Below are positions 11,315 to 26,311 of a stretch of 64,000 nt of DNA, in pieces. Under the pieces are notes generated by a model. The model saw only the letters and a list, made by a program, of their open reading frames with translations, made no database searches and was not told the DNA's origin. The position numbers and the translations under genes were made by a program. Source of the DNA: Struthio camelus (lineage: Eukaryota; Chordata; Aves; Struthioniformes; Struthionidae); NCBI RefSeq assembly GCF_040807025.1, contig NC_090944.1:122937738-123001737 (forward strand), read 5' to 3'. How positions within the stretch are numbered: the first letter of the stretch is position 1; every line of letters begins with the position of its first letter.

Positions 11315-14300
11315 AGTTTTAGGCTGCTACATTCCCTTTGTGAACATGGGGCAATAAAGTCTAGGTTTATAACACAAATAGGGACTTGACAGTCTTAAAA
11401 GTCTTTTCAAAGATATAGAGGGAAGAAATATATTAACTTAATTAAATCGCCATTTAAAAATCAGGTAGACATTCTGGTGTCAAGGTGCTATTTGTTTATA
11501 TGCTATTATGTGTTAGTAGAGAGTCATTAGAATAATTAATTCCCTGCTTCAAAGAAAAAATCATTTGGAAGCAATATACATACAGTGGAAAAAGGATGCA
11601 AAGGTGTTTCTCTAAATACGAGCACTACAAAAAGCTACATGGATGTTTCATATTATCTTCCTAGTGCCCAGTTTACCACCTCACACATCCTCCACATGGA
11701 CACATCAGCAGAATTTAAAATACTTTCTAAAATGTTACAAAGGCTATCTGGCTATTACAGTCTAATAAATCAGAAAAAAAGATTAAAAACTGCAGTAGTT
11801 GTGGAACTGTAAAGGGCGTTCTTCAATGATCTAAACTGAATTCTGCATCAATGATCATTTAAATATAGAAACAGCCAAATAAGTAAAAGAAAAAGTTATT
11901 TTTAATCAAGTAATACTTCTCTCCAGAAAGACAACATCAAAGTTCTCAGTTGAGCCACCCGTTTGTGATTGTCCTTAATGTCCCACACCTCATTAGCGTT
12001 ACTGCCACGGAGTTAACTGGTATTCTCAGTTAATGCACAGCCTCAGCCCCAGTGCAGTAACTTACTTTAACACACAATATTCTGCACTTGTTTTTCCTCT
12101 ATCTCAAAGCAGAATATTCTAAGCTTTAATTCTGTCCATTTTACTACAGCTCGCTACTGCATCAGCCCTAAGAAATAACTGATGTTGGCAACCATCCCAC
12201 TGCAAAGAATTGCAAAGCCATAAAAAGCTCACCCTTTCTCTAGGCAAAGATAATTTACAGCAGCTTCAAGGGGTACTCCACAGATGAGCTCATTCAAAGA
12301 CAAACTTCGTTGCACCTCCTCAGCTCTCAAGCACCTAAGGACCATGAAGACTATAGGAATTACTTTAACTATTCAACTGACAGAGCACTGCTTTCTCCCC
12401 AACAGCACTGTCACTGGAGTGCATCTGAAGGGACACAAGTGGTCACTTCAATTCACATGCGCTTCCTAGAGCCCTCATCATTCACAGCCACTTAATGACA
12501 TGTGAAATTTGCTGTATTTTTCCACATGTGCTCTGCTAGCCCGTAAGCATATGGAACTATAAAAATACAGCTTACAAGCTGTCGTTTCCAAGATTATCAC
12601 TTGCAGTATTTTTGTTTTAATATTTTACCTGCAGGTCCTAGGACTGACCAAAGCAATCTTTGCTATGAGCTAAGAAGGTCTTGCAGACGGGAATAATCAC
12701 GGCAGGAAGCTGACAGCACAAGCAATGAGAGGATACCATGAGAGAAGGAAAGACCACGGAACTGCTCCACCAATTTGGACATTGTGATAAAACTGTACAG
12801 GCTCGGACCTTCACGTTTTTTCTGAATGTTTCTCACCCTTAACTCCCACAGGTCAGAGGTAGCCATTAGGACACGCTCTCCACAATGTTCCCATCCAAGC
12901 TGAATTAGCAGTACTGATACAAAATAGCAAGGGGGGAGAGGGAAGTCTAGTAGAAAGGCAAGGTTAAGAACAGATATGAGTGCTGCAAGGTCACTTTGGG
13001 CAATTTATCTTCCACTCCTTTATTTTCTTACTGCCATCTTCTCTGCCTCTTAAACTACTACAGCGTTAGAAAGCCTGGCAAGAAAACCACCTCTGAACGG
13101 CAAGCACCCGCTGAACTGAAGAGAGACACTCCATTTCCTTGTCCTCCTGCTGTTCCTGAGCCCCGTCTTGCCAAAGGAGGATGACAGAGAGCAACCATTT
13201 AACCGACCCCTCTAGTTGGCATTTTGAATGCCCAGAAACTCGCTGCAATTCCCACGGTGAGGATCCCAACCCTGAAAGCAGCGCCAGAACGCAATCTCTA
13301 GCCTTCCAAATCCAAAAATAAAACAAGCAATCTGTTCACTTGCTTTAAGCACCGGCCTAAAAATGGGCAAGTTTACACTGACTCTGTCCTACTAGCTTTG
13401 CCCTATCAATAAGTACACAGTAACGCAGCATACCATGACTAATATTAACACTCGCAACTGAAAGCAGAAGTATTCAAAGCCTAAGGCATCTAAAGCCTAA
13501 GGAATTCAAGCACCCAGCTCTTGTAGACACCTTCAGAAAATAACCAGTCAAAACACCTACCCCTCAAACACAAAGTACTACAATGGACATAAACAGTATT
13601 TTGCAATATAATTACATACCGAGAACTCTGGTAAGAAGATTAAAAGTGAAGTTAATCAAGGTTGCTTGAACAAAAGTTAGGAAGCGTCAGAAATAAGGCA
13701 AGAGAGACAACCTCCTTTCTAACATCCTTGTGATTTTTTGATTTTTTTTTTTTTTTAATCACATGAGAGCTCATGGAAAAGCTAGGAATAGGTCTCAATT
13801 CTAATAAGTACAAGTCCAGCATCTGAAACCTTTGTGCCATGTCTTTGCTTTGGGCCATTCTCCAAGCCACTCACTACCCAAACAGTGAGGCAGAGTCCAA
13901 AGGGCAGGGTAAGGCTGTAGGGGTGCTCAGAGCACTCAGGTTTAGAGAGGGCTTAAGATACCAGAGGACAATATTCAATGTCACGAGACAAACAGCGCAC
14001 TGCTGTTACTTAAGAAACCAATCCAGTATCGCCCAGTAATTCCTAGTTCACTGGGAATCAAAGAGTTACCAACTAATGCAAGCTCGCATTACACACTGAA
14101 GATAACATTTTAGTCATGAGAGTACGGCCCAAATGATCCAACTGCGCTTGCAGCAAAATCAGAGCCTGGGCAACAGCACCTTTAGTCCCCAATTACTGCA
14201 CCTTGCACGCACATAATGAGCAGGGGCGCCTGCTTTTCTTCCTGACCAATGAATTCTTAGTCGAAAAATCCTCAACAATCCAGATAACAAGTTCAAGAAA

Positions 14301-16689
14301 AATCTTTCTCCTCTAAACACAGAAGATATCTCTCCGCATATCCATTTCCTGTGCATGGCCTGGAAGAAGCATGTCATTCTTGACATTCATCCTCTCCCCG
14401 TTTTCCTTCTTCCCCTGCCAAAACACAAGACAAAAACAAAACAGGCCTTCACCCTTAAAAGTTTCCCCCCACCTAGTTATGGCTGGGTGGATGTACTAAC
14501 TTTATTTTAAATGAATGAAGTATTTAACCGCTTAGATTTTTACCATTTGCTTGCTTATAATTAAAAAAACAAAAACACCATACTGCAAACTGACAATCTT
14601 CCTGAGGCCTTGAGCCCTCAATTTGTTCCAATGAGCATCAAAAAAGCAGATGGGCAGAGACGTTTAAGGCCTGCTGACTTGTACACAATCAGTTATCAAA
14701 CCCCCTGAAAATTATCTCTATGAGCAAGATTATTGCAAGGTGGGTGAAAAAATTAACTAAGCACAGGATTTTGTTCCCAGCATTTTAACCCAAAAATAGA
14801 AATTAGAATTATTTCTCCAATATATCCTGATTTGCATATAAAACGTGATGCATTGCTAAAGGCAAGGTGAATAAATTTTCCTCTGGTCTAATATTAGTCT
14901 ATTATCTCTGTTAAATCTTCCAGAGAGGAAACGTACACATCTAGAAATGCAGCACCATCTGGCTAGGAATAGCTGCTGTTCTGAAGTAATCGGATACGAA
15001 TTTCCTTCTTTCCTGTAAGAAGGAAAAAAAAGAAAAGAAATCAGCAATGCAAAAATAAATGCTTAAAGAAGTTGATCAAGTTTTTGCCATCTTGTGTCAA
15101 ACTTCACAGGAAAGCTAAGTTTGAGAAAGGCTGCAGAGGCTGAGAGGTATGCAGTAGAGCGGATAAAAATCTGGAGTTAAACCAGACCAGGTTTGTGCAT
15201 CCCTATATGACACTACTACAACTTCACTTTGATTAAAGATATTGAGCACTGCTATGTTCTACCACATAAATGAATCATTTGTGAGTTTTTTATGAAAACA
15301 AAGCTCCATTACTTTAAACCAACCGTTTATTAAAACTGCAATTCAGCCTGTACATGTACAGCCTTACAAGCAGTGAAATACAACACACTAGAGCTGTAAG
15401 TAAAGCCAAAGTACTGCTGTTGCAGTACTGTGTGATCCCTGGGCAAACTGAAGGGACCTGCTTCCCCTTTCCCTCCTGCTCCTCTTTCCTTTTCCAAACA
15501 TATGATGATCCTACTCCCACCTTTGCACCGCTTCTGGCATGTCAAACCCTTCACTGAACACATTTAACAGAGGAAAATGTCCCGCCACACACGCACGGAC
15601 ACACAAACACACTCGCTCTTGGGGTAGTTTTCTGCTCCTTTACTGAGTTAGACCCCTGCGAGCCAGTCTGACAAATACCGGAGGTAGCAAAAAGTAGGCA
15701 AGAAGCATAGGGCAAGGGGAAAAGCAGGAGTGGAAATTCCCCATCTTAACCTTGGTGAGTTGCTGACACCACAAGAAGCCACACTGACACAACAAATGTT
15801 GTCAGAGGGCTATTAGCAAGTTTGTTATCTTCTGCAGGATTAGCAACAAGACATTTGCTAACAGATCTTTAGAGCTAAGAACCAGCTCCACCCTACGCCA
15901 ACTTAATGGCAGTAGTTTTTGTCATTTACTCTACAAAAGTGCTAGAATTTGCAAGGTTTCTCAAGTTCAGTTAAGCTGCTGTTGTTATAATCTACAAGAA
16001 AAGAACAAGAATTTCTACAAGAAATTCATCCCTCAGTCTATAAGTGAATTGCTCGATCTCCTGGCTAGAAAGTCATCAAATCGACGCACAACATGAAGCA
16101 TGATTTTGCCAGCAGGTCATTCCTGAAGAAGTCTCAGCTCTGGCAGAAGCCAGGTCCGTGGGAACAAGCTGTACTGAAGACGGCATTACTACCTTTGCCA
16201 AAACCAGCAAGGCACAGCCATCATTTCATTATGGTCACTACTCACAGTGCACAGCTGAGAGAGAGATCTGAATTCTTTTCAACTTAGAAGAGAGACTTTT
16301 CTTCCTGGTAGAGCACTGCACACAGCCTAGACCTCTTACTGCTAAAAGACGGAAGTGGTATTCCTCTGCAAGTTTCACAAGCACTGTGGAATAAACCTCC
16401 CTTGCGGTCAACATCATCAAACTGTTCTGTACGTCTGCTAACAGGCCCTGCTAAGGTCATCAGTGCCGAAACAACAGGGGAACTTCAACAACGTGAATGA
16501 GGTTCACCTATCTACCCAAAGCTGAAAGCGGGATACCTCTTACAGAGCCAGTCCTAGGAAACTAAGACCATTTTGACCACCTTCTTATTAAAGTTGTCCT
16601 AGAGCTATCAGCAAACCTGTATTCCTGGTAAGAATTTAGAGCCAGAAGCACTTTGTAAGCCATCGGGTCTCAGATGTATGCCTGATGTT

Positions 16690-16880
16690 CACCCAGTCGG
16701 GCCTGCTGGCTCGACTCAGGGCCTCGTCGGCTGTCACTAGCCCCTCGGCTGACCCTGGTTACCACCCAGGATCTGCCCCTCACCTGCTGCTGGGGCGCCG
16801 CGGGTGGCAAGGTCCTGCGTAGGCAGGGGTGGCCTCAGGCAGGCACCAGTGGGACTGTGGGCACCTCTGCATTGCAACAG
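16690..16880 (-). other. GC-rich patch in intron 1 with exon-like splice signals
   Basis: About 190 bp that is clearly more GC-rich than its flanks. On the minus strand a good donor, CAG|GTGAGG, cuts after 16784. Possible acceptors are CTACGCAG before 16814 (exon of 31 nt) or GCAATGCAG before 16866 (exon of 83 nt). It could be an alternative untranslated FOXN2 exon or chance. No conserved protein is encoded. Confidence 0.3.
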
Positions 16881-17508
16881 ACCACGTTGGGAAACACCGC
16901 TCACGTCACCTGTCAGTGGCAAGGGGGACCTTCACCAACCCATTTGAGGGCAGCTACTCAACGACTTTTCTGTGCATCTTGCCACTTGCGTCTCTTGCCA
17001 CATCAAAGACAGGTAGTAAAGCACCACCTGCACCATGAACCAGTATGTTTTGCACACCCTTGTTTTGTGAAGTGCTAAGTGGATACACTGCACCAAGACA
17101 GCATACATTATCCACGCATTAGACTGCCAGCATAGATAGCTACACAAAAATCATTTTGCCGTGTAGTACTCTACCACTATAAAGAATCTGGTGTTTTATT
17201 AAAACAACCAATCATAAACCGAGAACATACTGCAGCTTATTTTGTGCCAAGTTATTGTGCTAACAGAGCTGACTTGACCGGTCTTTTCTTTTCACAGAAG
17301 TACACAATTGTACTTGATGCACAATGGTATCAGATTTAAAGGTGCCATACAGCACCCACACGTACACCAGTACCTCAGGTTAGGACAACCTTCTCCAGAA
17401 CTAAATATACCTTTTCATTTCTGCAGGACTAGACAAGCAAGTAGGTCACCTAAACCGGTATAGTTGGGAAGACATGGAACTCGGTAACAGTGCAGCAATT
17501 CCTTGATA

Positions 17509-17515
<7 letters not shown>

Positions 17516-17543
<28 letters not shown>
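17516..17543 (+). repeat. Poly(A) tract, 28 nt
   Basis: Uninterrupted A28. A second A25 lies 210 bp further on. Either could be the tail of an old retroposed sequence, but no target-site duplication or body could be recognised. Confidence 0.93.
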
Positions 17544-17546
<3 letters not shown>

Positions 17547-17753
17547 CTACGCATTGTTCAAGCCTGAGGAAGAGGAAATAATTCTGAGCCAGAAGAGATT
17601 TTTAACCACATCACAGCTATGGCAAATGAGAGCAGCTCTGTAACTGTGCTCTCTGCAACAAGTTCAGGGCGTGCAGCCTTAGGTACAGAACAGTAATACT
17701 GGTGTGGTCTACATGCAGGTTTTTTTACCAATATATTTAGGCTCTGTGAGAGT

Positions 17754-17778
17754 AAAAAAAAAAAAAAAAAAAAAAAAA
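17754..17778 (+). repeat. Poly(A) tract, 25 nt
   Basis: Uninterrupted A25 in intron 1. Confidence 0.93.
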
Positions 17779-20700
17779 TCCCTCAAAAAACAGTATGTGC
17801 TTTTTGCAGGCAAGCCTTTATACCAATATTAAACTCTTCTATTGATTTTGCTTATTTCTGTGCATTTATGAGAAGTGTATCTACATCAGGGATTATACTG
17901 ACTTAAATACACTGGTGTATGCACTGCGCCGTTAAAACGGCACAAGAATTACACGTATAAAGGACTGCCACTACTCACACGTGCACGTTTACAGTAAACT
18001 TTCAAGTTCACTCGAACGCAGCCTAGGACCGATTAAGGAAATCTTTGTGTATTAAAACAACAACAAAAATCTTGGTACCACAAATGAAAGGCCAGTGACA
18101 AAAAGCTGGAAGTGTTAAGAGCACTGCATCCTTTTGACCAGGAGCACTAAAAGCATGACACCAGACCATTTTTCCATTAATCCAACCTTCTAGCCTCCTG
18201 CCCACCCTCCCTCCCCTCCTTTGTCTCAGGCTCTGCTACACAATATTCCGTCCATCTCACAAGAGCGCCTTTTCAGATCGGAGGTCAGATTTAAATCCCA
18301 AAAGCGCTGCAAAAGGCCTATATTTGATTACAATGCTATATGATGTCATGTATCCAAGACAACTGAGGCATTATGGTCTCCCGGGGATAAGACTGCCTCT
18401 TGGTCATAGATTTAGGCAACCCGGCATGTGACTGATCCGTTGTCTCCAGACGAAAAATGCGTGCAGCTGCACTCCCCAGCACAACACATCACCAAAACAA
18501 AAGGGCCAAAGAGCTGTTCTCACAGGGCAGTAGCACAGCAGTGATGGTCTCCCCCACTCCTCTTGGCTTGTAAATACAGAGGAGAATCGGAAGAATAATC
18601 GGGTTTAGAAAGGTGCTTATCTCATTAAAACCAGTCTGAAAAGCAGAGAATCTGGAAACCTGTAGGCTTATAAGTTTCTTTTTAATCTTGGTAATGCGTA
18701 TGGCTCAAAAGAAAAGAAATAGGGCTTCCAGGTATCTACTGGAATATTTTCAAGTTTCCCTCATTTTTAAATGACCCTTTAACGTCAATACTCTCCCAAA
18801 CCCTGGGAACTAACTAGGGGAGGGGGAAAAAAGTAGTGAAAACTGATGAAAAGATCCAATATCAGGAGAAGTTAAAAATCACTCTGCAAAATTTTAAAGG
18901 GAAAGGACTAAAACCTTATCATAGCTTGGGGGAGTGGGGCAGGGGGTGAGAAGGATGGACAGATTTCACCTAATTTTCTAATTTATATAAAAGCAAGTTT
19001 TTATTTGTTATTAAATACACACACATAGAGCATGCTTTTGTGATTAAAATAAATAACTTCAATGAAAACAATACTGAGATATGACGAGACAGCAACCAGA
19101 TTCTGGGCAGATGGGCCTTTCATGTTTGGTCCCAGAATCTTTCAACCAATTAGTATAGTTCTGTCCACAAAGAATTTAAAATCGTCAACTCCTTCCAAAG
19201 ACATTAGTCAGCTTTGGACCCAGTTCCTTGCACCTCACAAAACATGCAGATTAAAAACAGTTTGAATATAATACAACTATTAGATTTAACAGAAAACCTG
19301 GCAAACAGCAAAACCTAAACTAATAAAAAAAAAAAAAATTTGGCATTTCGGGAATAAAAAAAAAAACTTGCTGTCATAGGAGAAAGTGTTTTTAAGAAAA
19401 ATTGCCAGTAGTAGCTTTTCAAAAGGAATCTTCAAGTCCTATTTTTTTAAATTCAGTTTAGCGCTTGCTAAATGAAATTAAAAACAAAAAAGTAAATCAT
19501 TGGTATGTTTACAACTGAGCCATTTCAGCAAATGCCTTGCAAAATAGTTCTGATGCTAATTTCCTTTTCAAGATAACTGACACATCTCTTCCACCCTCTT
19601 GAAACAGAAGTGAGTATTCTCATTGCTACTTTTCAGCTGGTATCAGTAACAATTTACCAACATTAGAAACCATAATATTATCTCTTTCATGCAGCCTTTC
19701 TGCCTACTTCAGCATTAAAATAGCAGAACTCCTGAGTTTCAGCTGAAAACCGACAGTTGGAAGCTTTATCTGAAGTGACCTTGTGCAAGATTTAAGAGCA
19801 ACATCAAAGCCATAACACAAGGTAACTACTGCATTACCAGTACAACTTTTGTGAAATCGCATAGCTTTCATTGATTTCTATTTTCAAGCTACTACTACTG
19901 AGGTATTCCTTATAGTCTACGTGTTGATCACAGCTTTTCAAGACTCTCTGGTGCCCAGTGAGGACATACGCTTAGACTTCTGCATTGAAGTATAGCTCAT
20001 TTTCTTTCAAATCCTATCCCGAAAGCTCTGTAAGCAAGACACTAAAAAGGCTAAAAACTCAACAATCAATTAGCATCCATATATACTGAGACATGCTAAA
20101 TATGTAAGTAGTACCCACTCACATCCTCAGAAGCACACAGGCATTGCTCAGTAAGCTAGTATTTTTTGTTCAACAGCTACTTTGACCTGTGCGGATCAAC
20201 AGCAGACGTGAAGAACCAACGGCAAAGTGAAGCAAAGCTCTTAGTTCTGATTCCCCCTCTCCGTTTTAAAAACAAAACTTGAACTCTCCCCTCCCACCTG
20301 CTCAAATTACTGGCTGTCTTTCTCTCAATTTTATGCTGCAACTGTTGAACTCTGCTTTTTATTCTGAAATTACTTTATATCAGAATAAACCCCTCTATTC
20401 ATAATGACTGTGGCATAAAGTTATCTTTCCTTCTATACAGCAGCCACACAATACAATGACTGGGCCAGTCAGGTTTCTTGTTTAGCAAAATTGTCCTGTT
20501 TACCATACAGAGGCTTGTACTTTAAAGGTACACCATTTCCAATGAAATGCTACAGAAGATACGTAGTTTCTCTGAAAGGAAAAAAAAAAAAAACACTGTG
20601 TTAACAAAGCTAAACTATGAAAATACAAGATGATATTTGACACTTCTCATATAGCATGTTCAAAAATCCAGAAACATATTAGCTTGTACTTTGACTAGTC

Positions 20701-21767
20701 AACTTTCCTAAAACAAACTAATTTGCTGATAACTGGTCTAGCGATTTTGGCTCACAGACCAGAGGCTGAAGGTTGAGTAATTATTGCTGGTGTTTGGCAA
20801 CAGGCTTCCCAGCTCCCAACTGCTCAAACAGTTTTATTCTGTGCAAGTTTTTCAGTCATTAAGTTCTCTTTGAAAGCGGTGATAATCTTTTAGGGAACTA
20901 AATAACTGCCCCAAATCTAAGCAGAACATAACGCAGCAAAAGATGGTTGAAAAGAAAGTAAACGGGACTGCATATTAACTAGGAAACTAAAAGTAGCTAT
21001 AGACTGCAAGACTGGAATGCACTAAAAATAATCTGAAAAAAGAAGCAGAACTTGAGAACGGTAGCAACATAAGCTGCTATGCAGACAGGCTTTGGGAATA
21101 CATCGAGTTATATACCGCGGAGCCCACAATATAAACGTAACCGCAATTCATGCAAAATATACTGGCGGGATCCCCAACTTACATAACATGCATAAGAAAA
21201 CAATACAAAGATCAAGCAGCACTGCCTGCGTACCACCAACCGAACACTTAATAGATGGAAAACGCTGTCACTGCAATGAAGTCAAAGATACGTAACGATG
21301 CTGTTGAAAAGCATATGGAGCCGGGCTGAGCTACTGCTCTGACACAGACAACCAGGTTCAGCGACAGTTTCAGAGGAAGAACGGAGCTGCGCTTTACACA
21401 CTCTCTCACAGACAGTGGCTGGCGTACAGACACAATCATAGAAATTGGAGTCCTTAAACCTTATCTCAACCCAACATTACAAGATTATATTTCAAAAGTG
21501 TTCCATTAATAAGTTCAAAGAAGCAGCATTAGCCAATTTAGCCTAGAATAACTGTTCTGCAAGGCAGCCAACGTACACGGGGATGGCTGTCCCAAGTATA
21601 TCACACTAGGATTTCCTTCCAGCAGGAACGGGGTGAAAACATGGCTGCCCCTAGCCCAACTTACTCTACTCTTTCTACAGGATACAGAAGCAAAAAGGAG
21701 AGAAGATTTCTGCAGCAATAATAGCCGGTTTAACGATGGAGTGCCTAACACACCCTAACCTTTGAAG

Positions 21768-21786
21768 AAAAAAAAAAAAAAAAAAA
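21768..21786 (+). repeat. Poly(A) tract, 19 nt
   Basis: Uninterrupted A19 in intron 1. Confidence 0.93.
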
Positions 21787-22488
21787 GATAAAGGGCTCTA
21801 AAGTTTACTCTAAGTTTCGAACTTTGAGATTTTTGACGGTTTAAAATTGAACACAATAGAAAAAAAGCCAAACTCCACGTAATGATTTTTGGTATAAATC
21901 TCATGTATGCAAATTCTAAGCTTCCCTAAAATGATTCTTGTACATAAGTAATTATTCTGTACCACGGCTACTTCTATCCTAAACACAAGAGCTAGTTCTC
22001 CCAACTTACTGGCTTCACAGACCTCCAGGCACTCAGCATTAAGTAGCACTCAGCAGCTCTTTGCAAGAGGGAATACATTCTCATGTTTGCACTTCTGAAG
22101 CTGTAACGTTTTAAAGGAAGGAGACAAAATACCCAGAGGTCATAAGGATGCTATCTGGCATCAGACAGCAGTTCTGTTGTACCAAGTAATTTATTACCTA
22201 AGCATGGGCAAATTGGCTCCCCCTTGTTGACTTGAATCGTATTTTGCGAGTACCCTGAGATATCACTTCATACTTTTATCTAACACGGTAAGGAAGAGTA
22301 AGAAAGTTTTCATCCCATAACGTGCACTCAGAACGTTACGTTGGAAGATACACCTAATATGAGAGGGAAAGAATAAACACGTATATCACACACAAAGGCC
22401 CGCCTAAGAAACGTCCGAGACACTTTCTCCGTTTTTCTTGCAAATTTCTTTTCTGGGAGCCAAGGAATCTTCTGGTATCTGGGAAGAG

Positions 22489-22508
22489 ACACACACACAC
22501 ACACACAC
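22489..22508. repeat. (AC)10 microsatellite
   Basis: Twenty nt of AC repeat, followed by TACACACA. Confidence 0.95.
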
Positions 22509-25500
22509 TACACACAGAAATAAGGCAGCAATCAATTCTTTAATTTGCTATACTGGGATATGGACAAGGTTTACAGTCTGCAAGTGCACACTTGTTTAAA
22601 GACAAAGCAATGTGCTTATATGAGTCACTAAGTGCCAATGACAGCAGAATTTCTGCACAGGAAGTTACGCAACACCATTTTAATTTTCACGCAGTGAGGC
22701 ACAAAAGGTAGATGGAGGCACTTGCTCTGTCTATCCACTTCCCTTAAAAAAATAAACAAGTTATAACTAACACAGGAACATCTCTTGTATCAGTTTATAC
22801 ACAACATATCTCATCACATGGGAGGGGCAACAACAACAAAAGCAAGCTCAAGGACCCAAACAGAATAAAATGGACAGAATTTACACCTGTGCTAAACAGT
22901 AATAAGCAGGCACTGCTCCAGCCATAAAGCTGGCAACCTTTACTTAAGGGGAAAGAAAGCCTGACGGGCTGCTTTTCTTTGATTTACAACCTGGAGAGGA
23001 AAGCTGTATTTCTACAGAGCTAATTTTTCACTTTGGTGCTGCCCTAAGACTATCCCATTGAACAGAATGGCATAAGAGACGCACGGCAATAGTGACCGTG
23101 GACGGACCATCAGACCCTTCTGTTCTGTGACCTTCCAAATTATAACCCAGCTATGCAGCTATCCAGCTTATCCTGACGCAATATTACTAACACAGCAACA
23201 TGCATTTGGCAAAAGTCTTCAAAGCGTCTGGTGTACTTCCTCCCATAAATACCAACTCCTTTTTACCCCAACAAAGAGTAGCCAAGGAATGACGACGGGG
23301 GAGGAAGGTGGAATTATAACCCTAATGAAAGAGCATATGCAGTTCTACTGTTTTTATGGGAACCCATATTTCTACACAAGAACTGCATCTGTTTCTAACT
23401 GGTTTAAACTAAATCCGTATATGGCACCTAAACCAAATTATCTTGTCCAGCAAGAGTTTGCTTTTATTCAACATGTCAAGTTTTCAGGCCAACTCAGTTG
23501 ATCAAGCAGAGCCTGCATTTAATAAAGATGGCAAAAAATGAGATTCACGTGCCTCTAAGCCACTATCTTCTTTCCCAGCCACGACACTTGTTTGTCCAGT
23601 AGTCCTTTTGCTAGTTTGACAGTTCAGTGGCACATCCCTGTATCCGTTAAGACACTTCCTGGATTGGCACATTCTTACACCAAGAGAGCTGTTAGCAATG
23701 CTGGCGCCTTCTACCGCCGCTCTCCAGAAAGACAGCTGGAGCTGTTTGTTTGGCAGCTGGAGCTACTGAATCAGTGCACTCCTTGGATGACATCCCTTTT
23801 GGATCAAAAATATTTTACTTCTGAGCTAACCAATGCCTACACAGCTACTCCAGCACAGCTTAGGCTGCAGCACTTACAGGAGTCACAACTTCATCCTCTG
23901 GTCAAGATCATGACAACAAAGACTTCAGACAACAAAGACATCAACCAGGTTTTATTCCAGCAAAACGCCTGAGAGCACTTAGAACTGCATGCCTGAAGTG
24001 GTCAGTGCCTCCAGCTTCCCGAAATCCCTCTGCTCCCGAAAGGTACTCTGCAACTAGAGCCAACTCAGCATCTTCATCACACTCTGCAAGTGTAAACATG
24101 ATGGACGCTGGAGTTCAGTTTATAGCTGTATTAAAACAACAGCAAAAGCTGAAAACAAAACCAGAAAAATTCTCTATGTATTTCAGGTAGCTCAGACACG
24201 TGAAGTCAGAACTACTCCCTCCTCCCTACTTCTGTAAAACTCAAGTAGTAGCTTGACAATTGTTTTAAACCTGCATAAGCAACAACAACCGCCAGAAGAA
24301 GCATTTCTTCCCTTCTCACCACCCCGGCTGCTCATTTCCACCCTTACACAGATTCAGTGTTGGCACAGACATTGGTGTGGTGAACTGGATCAAAGGATGC
24401 AGCTGGAAAAAACTGAAGCGGGGGGCAGAGTGGTAGCTATAACCCAGACCGGTTCCTGTCTCATTTGCTGAACAGCCACACTGGGAAGAGAGCAAGGCGA
24501 GTACAGATGAGACAGAGATGCTACTCTGGTGGCACTGTGAGTTTAAAGGACAAGTCAACCTCCTGCATGAGACTCCACAGTGAGGATACTGCTCTTTCAC
24601 CCTGCATGCCAGGGGTGACCGTAACCTGAATGGAATGAAAAAAAACCAAAACACACACGACTTCCTACAGTCCTGCTTGCTTCTGTCAAGTGAGAGCAAT
24701 TAACTGCCAAAGCATGCAGTACTTCTCCCCAGTCCACCCCACTATACGTTCGGCCAGCTCCAAGATGTTGGTGATACTAATAGATAAGAGATACTTAATA
24801 AGAAACATGTCACCCTAGAAATCATTTGTGACAACTCACTACCTTGTTCCACAAATAGCACAAGAGAACTGGTATATCCTGTACAGCATCTTGCAGCTAG
24901 GCACATGAAAGCTTTTCCCAGCATCAGAGACAGCTGGATACACGTCAGACCTGAGCAGAAGCCATATTGCTGCAGCAGCATGATGCTGAGTTCAAAAATA
25001 ATATATGCTGCCTTGCAGCTAAGTTCATTAGCTCAAGCTCTGTGCCACATTAATTGCTACTATATGGCTTTCAGTTCAGAGCTGACTTTTTCCAGCTGTC
25101 TCGGAGCTTGGGAAACACGAGTTAGCACCTGCCTAAAAAAAACACCAAATAGACAAACTGTTGAAGGTTTTCTGACATATAATAATGCCAGTTTAATTTT
25201 TCTTGCATCACATCAGATTGATAGGGGGAAAGAGACCTGGAACCAACAAAACAGAAGTTTATTTAAATGATTCACGTATCAGTATATTACAACCAAACCA
25301 TTACCAAAGTCCATTTAAATGCAAGCCCATCAATAACAGGATTTTAGGGTATGTATCGTTAAAATTATCATGACTTAGTGAGTTACCATACATCAGTAGA
25401 ATGAGTTTGTGAGGCTTCTAGACCATTCCAAATACTGAGAACATGTTTTGCACTAACCCCTGTGAATTTAATTTAATCTAAAGCATCTAAAGTGATTTCA

Positions 25501-26282
25501 TCTAAAGTATTTAACTTTGCAAGTGCAATAGGCTAAGAGAATATGCACAGCTTAGTTACTCAGGGCTCCAGTGGACATGCAGAAGATTAAAATGAGACGG
25601 CAGAAACTGCTACTGTCCCCAGCTACCTACCTGAATCCTTCTGGTGGACAGTGCACGACCAAGGCAAGGAATAACAATGATTTACTTCATCACTTCACTC
25701 CTTAAAAGGTATTGTTAAGCAAACAAGACTAAAATAACACCATGCAAAATGGACACGTAAAATTATTTTGATTAGGTAACATTTACAGTCCTTCAGAGAA
25801 GGAAATTTAAGTAACAAATAGAAGACGGCAGATAATTCTAGTTGGTTAAAAAAAATAAAAAGGACAATTTCATACCTCGCACATCATTGTTTGAAGCTAT
25901 GTTTTCTGCTAATTTAAATTCTCAGCACTAAACTTGTGCCAATAAATTAGTAGCTGCAAACACCGAATGATACGTTTTGCACAAAACGTTATCTCCAGCC
26001 AGTCACCAAGGTGAGGAGGCAAGTTTATTGGGCCCTGCTCCAGTTTACTCCGCATTTTCTGTTTTTCCTCTTTGTTTGGGCCTTGACCGAACCCAAAAAT
26101 AAAATTCAGAGGCCAGGAGTATTTGTATGTTTGAACTAGAACATGTTATAAATCAATATTACACCGTTCCTAAGCCAGCAGGGTACTTCAGCGTTAAACT
26201 CTCCAACGCACAAGAGTAAGAAAACTCTGAATCAGAACGGGCAAACCCAACCTGCTGGTATGCATCGAACAAAAGGCTTTTT

Positions 26283-26311
26283 TATATATATATATAAATA
26301 TATATATATAC

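Larger units (their letters stand above)
8207..16690 (-). other. FOXN2 intron 1, distal part
   Basis: AT-leaning intron without a recognisable exon, apart from possible unproven untranslated ones. It contains simple repeats at 8686-8711, 9058-9092 and 11278-11314. Open frames here are short and resemble nothing I know. No transposon end or tRNA-like structure was recognised. Confidence 0.75.
16881..26282 (-). other. FOXN2 intron 1, proximal part
   Basis: Long AT-leaning intron with poly(A) tracts at 17516-17543, 17754-17778 and 21768-21786 and an AC tract at 22489-22508. Plus-strand open frames of about 125 codons at 23127 and 23592 have no recognisable domain. No exon is supported. Confidence 0.75.

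Noticed and set aside
23127..23972. Two plus-strand open frames of about 125 codons in FOXN2 intron 1
   Set aside because: Different frames, no domains, no splice signals supporting them as exons.
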